From Enterococcus cecorum (GTDB taxonomy: Bacteria; Bacillota; Bacilli; Lactobacillales; Enterococcaceae), in assembly GCF_023221775.1 (NCBI RefSeq), contig NZ_JAKUDS010000028.1, positions 1-33,323 on the forward strand: a stretch of DNA of 33,323 bases, written 5' to 3'. Position 1 is the first letter of the stretch, and every line of letters starts with the position of its first letter. Below the pieces are notes generated by a model. The model had not been told where the DNA came from, made no database searches, and saw only the letters and a program-made list of their open reading frames with translations. A program made the translations under genes and the position numbers. Below, one piece after another: positions 24,508 through 32,490 of this stretch.

Positions 24508-25445
24508 GATACTTCCTCCAATTTCCGAATATGAATTTGTTTTTCTAAATCAGCGATATCTTCTAAATTGCTTAAACCTGGAGAAAACGCTGTAGATGAA
24601 CCCACCGCAACAGCTTTCTTTAAGCAATATTCAGTGTCACTTCCATTTAATTGATTGGCCAAAAACGTGCCTAACATTGCATCGCCCGAACAAGCAGTAT
24701 TAACCACTTCTCCTTTAGGGGCATTGCTCGCGTATATTTCATGATTTGAGGCAAAATATACTGCTCCTTCAGCTCCTAGAGAAATCAACACATGTTCCGC
24801 ACCTTGCGTTAATAACTCTTGACCTGCTTGAATAATTTGCTTGAATGTCATCGCCTTTTTCTCATTAAACCAAGAGGCTAACTCTTCTTCATTTGGTTTA
24901 ATCAAATAGGGATGATACTGCAAACATTCTAAAATGATTGGGTGACTAACATCTAAAACCAAATGCACCTGATTCTCATGACACAATTTTGCAATTTCAA
25001 GTAAAATCGATGGTTCAACTCCTCTAGGTAGACTGCCTGATACAATCAAATAATCATTAGGCTTGAACGTTCTAATCAATTGAAGTAACTGATTTTGATG
25101 ATCCATCGATACCTCTGGACCACTATTAACCAATTTATACTCTTGATTTGACGAACGGACTTTTGTAAATACGTTGATTCGTGTAAAGCCCGCCACTTCA
25201 ATGAATTTAGTACTAATAGAATGTTCATGTAAATAATCTGCTATATAATTGCCGGTAAATCCCGCAGAAAATCCTAGAGCTGTGGTATCCAAACCGAATT
25301 TTTTCATAATCAAGGAAACATTCACACCTTTTCCATTTGCTTGAATATCACTGGATAAGGTCCGATTAACCGTGGATGCCTTCATTTCCTGCGTATCAAT
25401 AAATAAATCAATCGCTAAATTCATTGTACAAGTATATACAGTCAT
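24504..25445 (-). CDS. PfkB-family 1-phosphofructokinase / tagatose-phosphate kinase
   Basis: A ribokinase-family sugar-phosphate kinase, 313 aa, of the LacC/FruK group. It phosphorylates a ketohexose phosphate to the 1,6-bisphosphate that LacD cleaves. The substrate loop NGKGVNVS is near residues 37-44. The C-terminal ATP/anion-hole motif reads NTACSGDAMLGTF, with catalytic base Asp255. It is the first gene of the operon, with AAAGGAG six nt ahead of the ATG. Because the neighbouring PTS should deliver a 1-phosphate, FruK-type 6-kinase activity is more likely than LacC activity on tagatose 6-phosphate, but tagatose-1-phosphate kinase (TagK type) is a real alternative. Confidence 0.88.
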   Translation of the reverse strand: MTVYTCTMNLAIDLFIDTQEMKASTVNRTLSSDIQANGKGVNVSLIMKKFGLDTTALGFSAGFTGNYIADYLHEHSISTKFIEVAGFTRINVFTKVRSSNQEYKLVNSGPEVSMDHQNQLLQLIRTFKPNDYLIVSGSLPRGVEPSILLEIAKLCHENQVHLVLDVSHPIILECLQYHPYLIKPNEEELASWFNEKKAMTFKQIIQAGQELLTQGAEHVLISLGAEGAVYFASNHEIYASNAPKGEVVNTACSGDAMLGTFLANQLNGSDTEYCLKKAVAVGSSTAFSPGLSNLEDIADLEKQIHIRKLEEVS

Positions 25446-25478
25446 GATTTTCTCCTTTCTCGATATGATTGAATGTAA

Positions 25479-25516
25479 ACTAAATATTTAGTACACTGTT
25501 ATTGTAGCATTTACAA
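25479..25516 (-). promoter_or_regulatory. Promoter and palindromic operator of the PTS operon
   Basis: ACTAAATATTTAGT (25479-25492) is a perfect 14-bp palindrome. On the minus strand an extended -10, TGCTACAAT (25501-25509), lies just upstream, so the palindrome would sit at about +1 to +20. Alternatively TTGTAA (25511-25516), 17 nt, TACTAA (25488-25493) uses a -10 that overlaps it. Either way the palindrome is well placed for a repressor. The divergent RpiR-family protein is the obvious candidate. Confidence 0.6.
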
Positions 25517-25576
25517 TTAGAAAGGGTTTTCTGTTTTTTGATAAATCATGAACCAATTTTCAAAGAGGTAAGCTGA

Positions 25577-26341
25577 ATGAATAAAACAAAATTAACCGAA
25601 ACAGAAGAATACATCTGGAACTACATCAATCAAAATTTTAATACTATTGCCAAACTAACGATATCGGAATTAGCCGAATTATTAAGCGTATCGAATGCTT
25701 CTATCACTCGTACCTTGAAAAAGAAGGGATTTGTGGGTTATTCAGAATTTAAATTTAATTTGGAAAATAACAGTAGAGAAAGCCTACAAATTCTCGATAA
25801 TCAATCATTGAAAGAAGATACTAGACATTCCATTGTAAAAAATTATCAAGAAGTTATTCGTACACTGAATATGATAGATGTTGAAGTTATGGAAAAAGTT
25901 ATCCAATTAATCGATTCTTGCAAGCGGATTGTCATTTTTGCCCGCGGATTTTCTGAGATGATTGGTTCAGAAATGCTTGTTAAATTTCAGTTAGCTGGGA
26001 AAATTTGCGAAATGCATACGGATCCAAATATTATTCGTCCCATCAGTAAATACCTTAACAAGAATGATTTAGTAATCTTTATCTCCTTAAATGGTGAAAC
26101 CAAAGCGCTGGTCGATGCCGCACATAATTGCATAAATAAGGAGATTGATTGCTTCTTAATTTCTGCTAGTCAAAAGAGCACCCTAGCAAAGATTATTCCT
26201 TTCAAGTTATTCGGATATAAAACAGAACTATCCTACTTTCCAGAATATGAAGTACATTCGCGCTTGCCACTGATGATTATTTCAAGAATCATCCTAGATA
26301 CCTACGCTGCAAGTAAAAACAATAGGATAGATAAAAAATAA
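25577..26341 (+). CDS. RpiR/MurR-family transcriptional regulator
   Basis: A 254-aa regulator with an N-terminal HTH_6 domain (residues ~1-75; recognition region ISELAELLSVSNASITRTLKKKGF) and a C-terminal SIS sugar-phosphate-binding domain (~110-240; VIFARGFSEMIGSEM, then VIFISLNGETKALVDAA). GAGGT lies about nine nt before the ATG. It is divergent from the PTS operon, with 131 bp between them holding a palindrome, so it probably controls that operon in response to its sugar phosphate. RpiR proteins can repress or activate. Another possibility is that it once served the lost MurNAc genes at 20.4-20.9 kb, since MurR belongs to this family, but distance and orientation favour the PTS operon. Confidence 0.9.
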   Translation: MNKTKLTETEEYIWNYINQNFNTIAKLTISELAELLSVSNASITRTLKKKGFVGYSEFKFNLENNSRESLQILDNQSLKEDTRHSIVKNYQEVIRTLNMIDVEVMEKVIQLIDSCKRIVIFARGFSEMIGSEMLVKFQLAGKICEMHTDPNIIRPISKYLNKNDLVIFISLNGETKALVDAAHNCINKEIDCFLISASQKSTLAKIIPFKLFGYKTELSYFPEYEVHSRLPLMIISRIILDTYAASKNNRIDKK

Positions 26342-26405
26342 GTCTTCCACATCTTAATGATTGCGAATACCACGATTATTAACAAATAAATAAGGCAATC
26401 TCATT

Positions 26406-26453
26406 GATATCGAAAACAAATAGGAGAAATCCCTTTGTTTTTGATATCTTTTT
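26406..26453 (+). terminator. Terminator of the RpiR-family gene
   Basis: GATATCGAAAACAAATAGGA (26406-26425) and TCCCTTTGTTTTTGATATC (26430-26448) form a long stem, followed by TTTTT. The GATATC arms recur in the terminator at 31964-32012. Confidence 0.85.
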
Positions 26454-26506
26454 ATCATTTCATACACTCATCATATTCTTTTACACTTCTTGTTTAAATT
26501 ACCGAC

Positions 26507-26539
26507 AAAAAAAGACGCACACCACATCAGGTATACGTC
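26507..26539 (-). terminator. Terminator of the XRE-ImmA operon
   Basis: Minus strand: GACGTATACC and GGTGTGCGTC pair over 10 bp (with G-U wobbles) around six nt and are followed by seven T. Confidence 0.85.
26515..26534. repeat. 20-bp direct repeat, left copy
   Basis: The 20 bp here (ACGCACACCACATCAGGTAT) recur at 32086-32105 with one mismatch, same orientation. Both follow a GATATC-armed plus-strand terminator by 60-75 nt. The two copies bracket the XRE-ImmA and primase-helicase genes. Confidence 0.75.
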
Positions 26540-26641
26540 CAGCAATCCTCATTTCCATTCTTCTTTCAATCTTTAGCTTCTAGTCTCTTTATTTCTTCTT
26601 CAATTTCACGGAATCGAGCTGCTATCTTTGCATCTTTTCTA

Positions 26642-27820
26642 CTATTGATACTGTTTTATATCAACAATATTATCCAAACTGAAATACTCTTGCTTTTGCT
26701 CTAGGTATGGTTGGAAAAAGTTGTGTTCCAAATTAAATAATTTTTCAAGAAAGGTAGGTAAAACTAAAAACTCTTGCAATACTTGATCTAAATGAATAAC
26801 TTTATTATCCAATGTAAAACGAATAAGTGAACGCATTTTAGCGGGTCTTATAGGGACAATTTCATCATCTAAAGGTTCGTGCTTGCGATAGCCCTTTTTA
26901 TAAAGTTGCGCCCAAAAATAACGATTCTCCTGATAATTTAATAAACCTAAGTGATAGGCTCTCATTTCTAAAGAAGCGATTGAAACCATGTATTTACGCT
27001 TCATTTCTAGATAAGCATCAGGATTAGACTTTCTTCTTATATTGGCAAAGTCAGATTTAAATTCATTCTCAGGAAGTAAAAAGGCAGAGGCAAACAAATC
27101 GGCTTCTTTTTCAATTACCTTAAATTCTTGAGGAGATAAAAGTTCCATATCAATATCATCATGCAGTAACAAATGACCTAATTCATGTGCTAAATCAAAA
27201 TTTCTTCTCACAGCGGATTTTCTCATCGTACCTAAAATAATATATAATCTACCATCTTCTGTACAAGTACTGTAAGCGTCAATTGTTGCACCTAAATTTT
27301 TCTCTAAAATATAAATCCCACTATTTTCAAGAATATACATCAAATCTCGATTATTAGATACCCTTAACTGCTTTCTAGCATAGGCAGCAACTTGTTCAAT
27401 AGTAGCAACCCTATCCACCGGACTAGCTTTATGGATGTATTCTAAGCATTTGTTTCGAATATCATTTATTGTATTATTGGGTAATATAATATTTTTTTCG
27501 AAATATCGAATGTAATAATCTATAAAATTTAAATAGGATAGCTCTAATTTTGTCTTTTTTCTAGATTCCCTGTCATCCGCACGATAGGCTATTTTCTCCT
27601 CTGAAACAATCACATGATTTAAATAGGACGGCGTAAAAAAATATCTCGTTTCTACAGCAAAAAAATCACGTAATTTGTTTAAAATCTCAATACGAGGTAA
27701 GAACTTTTCATTTTCATACTGCCATACCGCTTGCTCCGTAATTTCTAGTTTATCGGCCAACTCTTTCCTGGAGAGACCATTTAATTCACGGATTTCTTTC
27801 ATTTTCTCTCCATAAAACAT
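26642..27820 (-). CDS. XRE-type HTH fused to ImmA/IrrE metallopeptidase
   Basis: A 392-aa protein with an N-terminal XRE helix-turn-helix (residues ~5-65; LSRKELADKLEITEQAVWQY) and a peptidase M78 (ImmA/IrrE) domain. The zinc site is visible: HELGH at 212-216 and Glu239 in EKEADLFAS. Proteins of this type cleave repressors (ImmA of ICEBs1, IrrE/DdrO) or act in toxin-antitoxin-like and anti-phage modules. The C-terminal ~120 residues contain a YRKHEP segment and no domain I recognise. AAAGGAG is six nt before the ATG. It follows the partner gene by 20 nt and ends in a strong terminator, so the two form one operon. Autoregulation through the HTH is likely. No integrase or phage repressor is nearby, which argues for a stand-alone module. 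Confidence 0.88.
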   Translation of the reverse strand: MFYGEKMKEIRELNGLSRKELADKLEITEQAVWQYENEKFLPRIEILNKLRDFFAVETRYFFTPSYLNHVIVSEEKIAYRADDRESRKKTKLELSYLNFIDYYIRYFEKNIILPNNTINDIRNKCLEYIHKASPVDRVATIEQVAAYARKQLRVSNNRDLMYILENSGIYILEKNLGATIDAYSTCTEDGRLYIILGTMRKSAVRRNFDLAHELGHLLLHDDIDMELLSPQEFKVIEKEADLFASAFLLPENEFKSDFANIRRKSNPDAYLEMKRKYMVSIASLEMRAYHLGLLNYQENRYFWAQLYKKGYRKHEPLDDEIVPIRPAKMRSLIRFTLDNKVIHLDQVLQEFLVLPTFLEKLFNLEHNFFQPYLEQKQEYFSLDNIVDIKQYQ

Positions 27821-27840
27821 TTCTAAGGCTCCTTTAATTT

Positions 27841-28623
27841 CTAATTTGCTGTATTTTCTCTATTATTTTGTTTTTCGTCAGTATCTTTATCAACTACTTT
27901 ATAAATAAAGGCTTGATCATCATCGGCATATATTCCTTCAGGCACTTTATCATTTAAAATATCTTCTAAATCAGACTCACTAATTTTATATTCGCTTTTT
28001 CCAATAAATGGAGTCAAATTTGCAATTTCGTATAAGCTCATATCAGATTGATTAGGTTGTGTTAACGATACATTTTTAATCATCTTGCTTTGTGAATCAA
28101 TTTCATAGGTAATAATGTAAAAAGCATCATATCCTTCAGGCGCAGACATAGGTACCTTACTTTTTATTGCTTCAAATTCAGGAAATGTCAGCTCTAATTG
28201 AACCACTTTTTCATTTTTTAATTTAGTAATATCTTCTGACTGAAAGAATCGATTGTTTATTCCGGCATATTCATATAGATAGTTGTTCTTTTTTCGTTGA
28301 TCGATTTTTTCATTAAAAGTTTGATGCATCATAATACTATTTTTAATAAATAAAAGAAACTTTTTACCGGACTCCTCTAAAGTAAATTGAAGATATTCCC
28401 AAGTATATCCAGCCTTATCAATCTTATAGTCAAGTATACCTGATTTACAACACATATCATAAACACTATTATCTATATGGTTACCTTTAACCCAAGCATA
28501 GGCAGTACTAACTATTAATTCTTCTTTTGCTCGCTTTCTTACATCCAAATAATCCTTATATCCTTTTATGATCCCATCAACTATCAACTGACATAGCTTT
28601 TCAGAAAATACTTCATTTATCAT
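27841..28623 (-). CDS. Uncharacterised partner of the XRE-ImmA protein (possibly DUF5986)
   Basis: A 260-aa protein encoded 20 nt upstream of the XRE-ImmA gene. I place the start at the ATG at 28623, which has GAGGTG six nt upstream; a GTG at 28632 overlaps that site. The N-terminal third is helical and Lys-rich. The middle has a FLLFIKNS strand after a GYTWEYLQF segment, and the C-terminal half a mixed sheet region, then an acidic Asn/Asp/Glu tail. It has no signal peptide or membrane helix. From memory it resembles the DUF5986 family, which is often found beside XRE-ImmA proteins; I cannot confirm this. As partner of a regulator-peptidase it may be the effector (toxin) or the target of cleavage. 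Confidence 0.75.
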   Translation of the reverse strand: MINEVFSEKLCQLIVDGIIKGYKDYLDVRKRAKEELIVSTAYAWVKGNHIDNSVYDMCCKSGILDYKIDKAGYTWEYLQFTLEESGKKFLLFIKNSIMMHQTFNEKIDQRKKNNYLYEYAGINNRFFQSEDITKLKNEKVVQLELTFPEFEAIKSKVPMSAPEGYDAFYIITYEIDSQSKMIKNVSLTQPNQSDMSLYEIANLTPFIGKSEYKISESDLEDILNDKVPEGIYADDDQAFIYKVVDKDTDEKQNNRENTAN

Positions 28624-28632
28624 GATATGCAC

Positions 28633-28993
28633 CTCATCTATTTTTTCGATATCTTAATTATATACTTTTTTTTAAAAGTTTGAAGTAAATTTCTATATTT
28701 TTTTTAAGTTAAACAAAAATAAATAGAAATATTCTTAAACCTTTAAACAATATAATCTAATATTTTTTTACAAAAGTTGAAATAGCCATCTATTCAAACC
28801 AAAGAAATTCACTTGAAAAATCTTACTCATTAAACGTTTTTGAAAATATACAATAAATTACCAACAAATAGTAGATAAATACTTGATAAACATCAGATAC
28901 ATTACCCTTTTTATCAAATATTACGAGTTAGTAGTTTACGAAACATTGAATCATCCGTTATACTAAAAATATAACAAATTTCGAGGTAGCCAA
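28633..28993. promoter_or_regulatory. Divergent AT-rich control region
   Basis: On the minus strand a consensus TATAAT (28657-28662) lies 34 nt before the DUF5986-like gene, with only a weak -35 (near 28680). On the plus strand TTTACG (28935-28940), 18 nt, TATACT (28959-28964) precedes the primase-helicase gene by 30 nt. Between them, about 270 bp of AT-rich DNA shows no gene. Confidence 0.5.
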
Positions 28994-31801
28994 ATGACAG
29001 AAAGCAAAATAATCCATTTAAAAACTGGTGAAAATATTCAAATACTTGATGTTTATCCCGACTATTTAACCGACAAAAAATATGTCGTATATCGTCATCA
29101 AAATCAGATTTATATTAGTGATTACGAACAATTAAAACTACATACCCAACCTTTAAATCAAAAAAAAGAACACCGTACAACAACAGATAAAATCAAACTT
29201 TATCGTCAATATTTCCGAGGCGATGATAACAAAGTCGCATTGAGCTTTGAAAACAACGAAAAAAAGCGTGTCTACTATGTTTGGTGTAATCTTCGTAAAA
29301 AATACCCTTGTCCTAAAATCAAAAGCCCAAGTTTCAAATGCTCCGAATGTAAGTTCCAACAATTTCAACCATTAAATGACCAAATCATCTTTGAACATTT
29401 GAAAGGGACAAATCGATATGGGAAAGAAGCATTTTATGGTATTTATCCAATTCGGGAAGATAATACCGTCTATTTTTTAACTTTTGATTTTGATAAACAC
29501 AATTGGCAAGAAATCGTCAAAGTATTAGTCCAGACTTGTCAAAAATTTAAACTATCCCCACTTCTAGAACTTTCTCAATCAGGCAATGGTTGTCATGTTT
29601 GGATTTTTTTCCAAGAGACTATTTCAGCTAAAAAAGCACGGCAATTAGGAGATGCTTTACTAAAATACACGATGCAAAATTATCACCATTTAAATTTTGA
29701 TACCTTTGATCGTTTATTTCCAAGCCAAGATGAACGCTCAATTGCTGGATTTGGTAACTTGATTGCATTACCCCTACAAGGTGAAAGAGTTAGACATGGA
29801 AAAAGTCGCTTCATTGATAATCATTTTGATCTCATAGAAGACATATGGGGAACATTGGAGAACACACCTAAAATTAGTGAAACTCAAGTCGATGAAGTTA
29901 TTCAAAATATCCAAACCATTCTCCCCATACAATTTTACAAAGAAGAAGCACAGCCTCAAGAAATGAATCTATTTCAAATTAACGTAGAATCACACAGTTA
30001 TAACAACAATATTGAAATAACTGCAAGCAACGAACTGATACTCGATATAAAAGATTTGCCAAAGCCAGCCCTTGTTCAATTAAAATATCTTTCTTCCTTT
30101 ATAAATAAGAATTACTATATTAAACAAAGAAAACGATTATCTACTCACGATACACCAAGAATCATCGGACTAGCGAAAATTTCCAAGCAGCAACTCAGAT
30201 TACCAAGAGGATTATTGTCGAATGTATGTCAATTATTTCCAAATGCTACGATAAAAGAAGATTACAATCAAGTAACACCTCTAAACGTTCAATTTTCTGG
30301 CACTCTCTATCTAGAACAACAACTCGCAATCGAAAAACTCAAGGATACTCAATCAGGGATATTATGCGCCGGAACAGGATTTGGAAAAACAGTAGTGGCA
30401 GCTAATCTAATTGAAACAAAGCAAGCCCGTACCTTAGTGCTTGTAAATAACAAAAATCTTGCTAAACAATGGAAAAATGCCATCAAACAATTCTTAGTGG
30501 TAAAAAACGCTGAACAAGAAGAAGTAAAAAATTTTGTTGGAGAACTCTATGGGGGCAAAGACAATTTAAAAGGAATGATTGATATTGCACTATTTCAGTC
30601 TTTAAATAAACGAGAAGATTTACCAGAAATGCTTCAAAATTATGAGATGGTCATTGTCGATGAAGCACACCATATTTCTGCTAAAACATTTGAAGATATT
30701 GTTAGTCAATCCAAATCGCGATACATCTACGGTTTGACAGCCACGCCACATCGAGAAGATCATTTGGAAAACATTCTTTTTATGCGTATTGGACCAATTA
30801 TTCATACTGCAGAAAAAATCGTTCCAAAACATATTTCACAGCAATTATATCTACGCTTTACATCATGTGGTGAACATCTCTCAACAATTGAACAGCAATC
30901 TATCCATCAAAATTATCAGATGATTTTAGAAAACGAGACACGTAATCAAGTAATTATTCAAGATATAATAGCATGTATCAAACAAAATCGACATCTGATT
31001 GTATTAAGTAGATACGTCAAACATATAAAACAACTAAATGAATTACTTTACAAAATTGACCCCACTATCCCAAGTTACATATTAAATGGCAAAATGAAAA
31101 CTAAGGATTTACAATTGGCGCTTGAACAACTGAAACAAGAAGGTCGTCCCTTTGTACTATTTACAACAGGAAGTTATGCTGGAGAAGGCTTTGACTTACC
31201 TGCTCTAGATACATTGATGCTTACAATGCCCATTTCCGGGAAAACAAGCTTACAACAATACCTTGGTCGATTATTACGGAATTTAGATGAAAAAGAAAAG
31301 CTCTATGTTTTTGATTATGTCGATTATGCTATTCCAATGATGTATCGTATGTATCAAAAAAGACTGAGTTACTATCGAAAAGCTGGTTACTCCATTATGA
31401 CTGATATTCATAGCAACCAATATAAAAGTGAGCTGATTACCCAAAATTATCGAGAAATATTTGAAAAAGATATCCTAAATTGTCAAAAGGTCCATTTCAT
31501 TTATTCCTATTTAAGTCAAACTGAAGCTACTTGGCTAGTGGAACTAAGTAAGAAAAAGAAGATACAAATCGTCATTTTACTAGATAAAAAGATTGCTAAT
31601 CAACCTCATCTACAATCTTGTTTAGTAAATATAGAGACGAACGGTGGCCAATTCATCTATCTAGAGAAAATTGGACAAAGGATGGCGATTCTAGATAAAA
31701 AAATCACTTGGCTACTACCAGATACCAACCAAGAAGAAATTGCTTTACGTTTAATATCACCAGAAATTGCGCAAAATTTTTTGAAGTATTTTTTACAATA
31801 A
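28994..31801 (+). CDS. TOTE-type archaeo-eukaryotic primase fused to SF2 helicase
   Basis: A 935-aa fusion. Residues ~50-300 carry a Cys4 zinc cluster (C98, C106, C116, C119) and an archaeo-eukaryotic primase (AEP) core: metal ligands Asp165/Asp167 in LTFDFDKHNW and the nucleotide-binding His201 in SGNGCHVWIFF. This combination matches the AEP domain of TOTE conflict systems. Residues ~430-790 are an SF2 helicase: Walker A GTGFGKT (460-466), DEAH (556-559), GLTATPHRE, and motif VI QYLGRLLR (Arg759, Arg762). The last ~110 residues look like a PLD-fold domain lacking the HKD His (QRMAILDKKITWLL). GAGGT precedes the ATG. TOTE proteins are predicted, not proven, to work in anti-mobile-element conflict; a primase-helicase could also repair or replicate DNA. 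It sits among other defence-type genes. Confidence 0.85.
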   Translation: MTESKIIHLKTGENIQILDVYPDYLTDKKYVVYRHQNQIYISDYEQLKLHTQPLNQKKEHRTTTDKIKLYRQYFRGDDNKVALSFENNEKKRVYYVWCNLRKKYPCPKIKSPSFKCSECKFQQFQPLNDQIIFEHLKGTNRYGKEAFYGIYPIREDNTVYFLTFDFDKHNWQEIVKVLVQTCQKFKLSPLLELSQSGNGCHVWIFFQETISAKKARQLGDALLKYTMQNYHHLNFDTFDRLFPSQDERSIAGFGNLIALPLQGERVRHGKSRFIDNHFDLIEDIWGTLENTPKISETQVDEVIQNIQTILPIQFYKEEAQPQEMNLFQINVESHSYNNNIEITASNELILDIKDLPKPALVQLKYLSSFINKNYYIKQRKRLSTHDTPRIIGLAKISKQQLRLPRGLLSNVCQLFPNATIKEDYNQVTPLNVQFSGTLYLEQQLAIEKLKDTQSGILCAGTGFGKTVVAANLIETKQARTLVLVNNKNLAKQWKNAIKQFLVVKNAEQEEVKNFVGELYGGKDNLKGMIDIALFQSLNKREDLPEMLQNYEMVIVDEAHHISAKTFEDIVSQSKSRYIYGLTATPHREDHLENILFMRIGPIIHTAEKIVPKHISQQLYLRFTSCGEHLSTIEQQSIHQNYQMILENETRNQVIIQDIIACIKQNRHLIVLSRYVKHIKQLNELLYKIDPTIPSYILNGKMKTKDLQLALEQLKQEGRPFVLFTTGSYAGEGFDLPALDTLMLTMPISGKTSLQQYLGRLLRNLDEKEKLYVFDYVDYAIPMMYRMYQKRLSYYRKAGYSIMTDIHSNQYKSELITQNYREIFEKDILNCQKVHFIYSYLSQTEATWLVELSKKKKIQIVILLDKKIANQPHLQSCLVNIETNGGQFIYLEKIGQRMAILDKKITWLLPDTNQEEIALRLISPEIAQNFLKYFLQ

Positions 31802-31859
31802 AATAATGATATCAAATCTAATCCATAGATAAAGGCTAAAAAATTATTCGTATTTCATT

Positions 31860-31888
31860 TTGATTTTCCTATAAAAGAATGCTATACT
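31860..31888 (+). promoter_or_regulatory. Promoter of a candidate small RNA
   Basis: TTGATT (31860-31865), exactly 17 nt, TATACT (31883-31888) preceded by TGC (extended -10). No protein start follows. Confidence 0.7.
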
Positions 31889-31894
31889 AATCTA

Positions 31895-32012
31895 CGTTGA
31901 AATACCCCTTCCGAAAGGGTAGACATTGGTTGTTAGCGATGGCAATCATGTTTCAGGATGAGTGATATCAAAAATAAGTATCGTCGTGTATTTATTTTTG
32001 GTATCTTTTTTT
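31895..32012 (+). ncRNA. Candidate ~118-nt structured small RNA
   Basis: Between the promoter above and a terminator lie three stem-loops. Stem 1 is TACCC(C)TT/AA(A)GGGTA at 31903-31921. Stem 2 is ACAT..GTTG/CAAT.ATGT at about 31923-31952. Stem 3 is the terminator, GATATCAAAAATAA (31964-31977) with TTATTTTTGGTATC (31992-32005), then T7. There is no open frame with a ribosome binding site inside. I do not recognise it as 6S, SRP, RNase P, tmRNA or a known riboswitch. It lies 94 nt after the primase-helicase gene. Confidence 0.6.
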
Positions 32013-32248
32013 GTATTTTAACAATAAAACGCTGATCATCATAAAACTAATTGTTACATTGTATGGACTCACATGAATAAAAAAAACGCACACCACATTA
32101 GGTATTAAGATTATTACCATTCATACCGACTGATGTATTACCTGAAACCTCCGCAGCCCTTTTTTAAATTTCAACCAATAATTAAACACCTTGCATCATC
32201 CTAAAATATTAAATAATGCAACGCCAGTGAACTAAATGATTCTTATGG
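32013..32248. other. Intergenic region downstream of abiEii remnant
   Basis: It holds the right copy of the 20-bp repeat and an A-rich tract that could act as a weak minus-strand terminator. No gene and no further AbiEii-like coding sequence were seen. Confidence 0.45.
32086..32105. repeat. 20-bp direct repeat, right copy
   Basis: Matches 26515-26534 at 19 of 20 positions. An A-run precedes both copies. Here the complementary arm that makes the left copy a strong minus-strand terminator is mostly lost. Confidence 0.75.
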
Positions 32249-32480
32249 CTATCCTAAATAGATTTTGAAATTTATAAGTTTCCTGAACTCATCTGTATTT
32301 GAAACAATTTGTATCAACTTGTATATATCATAAATATGACGCGAATGATTTTTTACCTTGTCCAACATATAGTGATCACAAATAGCAAAAACTTTATCCA
32401 CCAACGTACAATCCAATCCTCGCGCTTTCAATAATCGGCAGAACGCGAAAATATTCGCTTGATAAATTAATTTCATTCAT
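32249..32480 (-). pseudogene. Internally deleted abiEii toxin
   Basis: From the ATG at 32480 the frame reads MNEINLSSEYFRVLPIIESA, a plausible AbiEii N-terminus, and stops after 28 codons near 32397. In another frame, from about 32408, the DNA encodes CTLVDKVFAICDHYMLD and NHSRHIYDIYKL, which match the C-terminal part of AbiEii-family nucleotidyltransferases, and this stops at 32249. The central ~170 residues, including the GS/DxD nucleotidyltransferase core, are gone, and the join is out of frame. An ATG at 32476 could in theory express the second frame, but without catalytic residues. It follows the antitoxin gene by 10 nt, the normal AbiE order. Confidence 0.75.
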
Positions 32481-32490
32481 AAATTCTTCT

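Noticed and set aside
28994-31801. Type I or III restriction helicase subunit
   Set aside because: There is no methyltransferase or specificity gene and no PD-ExK motif; the N-terminal DxD and GxH motifs with a zinc cluster fit an AEP primase.
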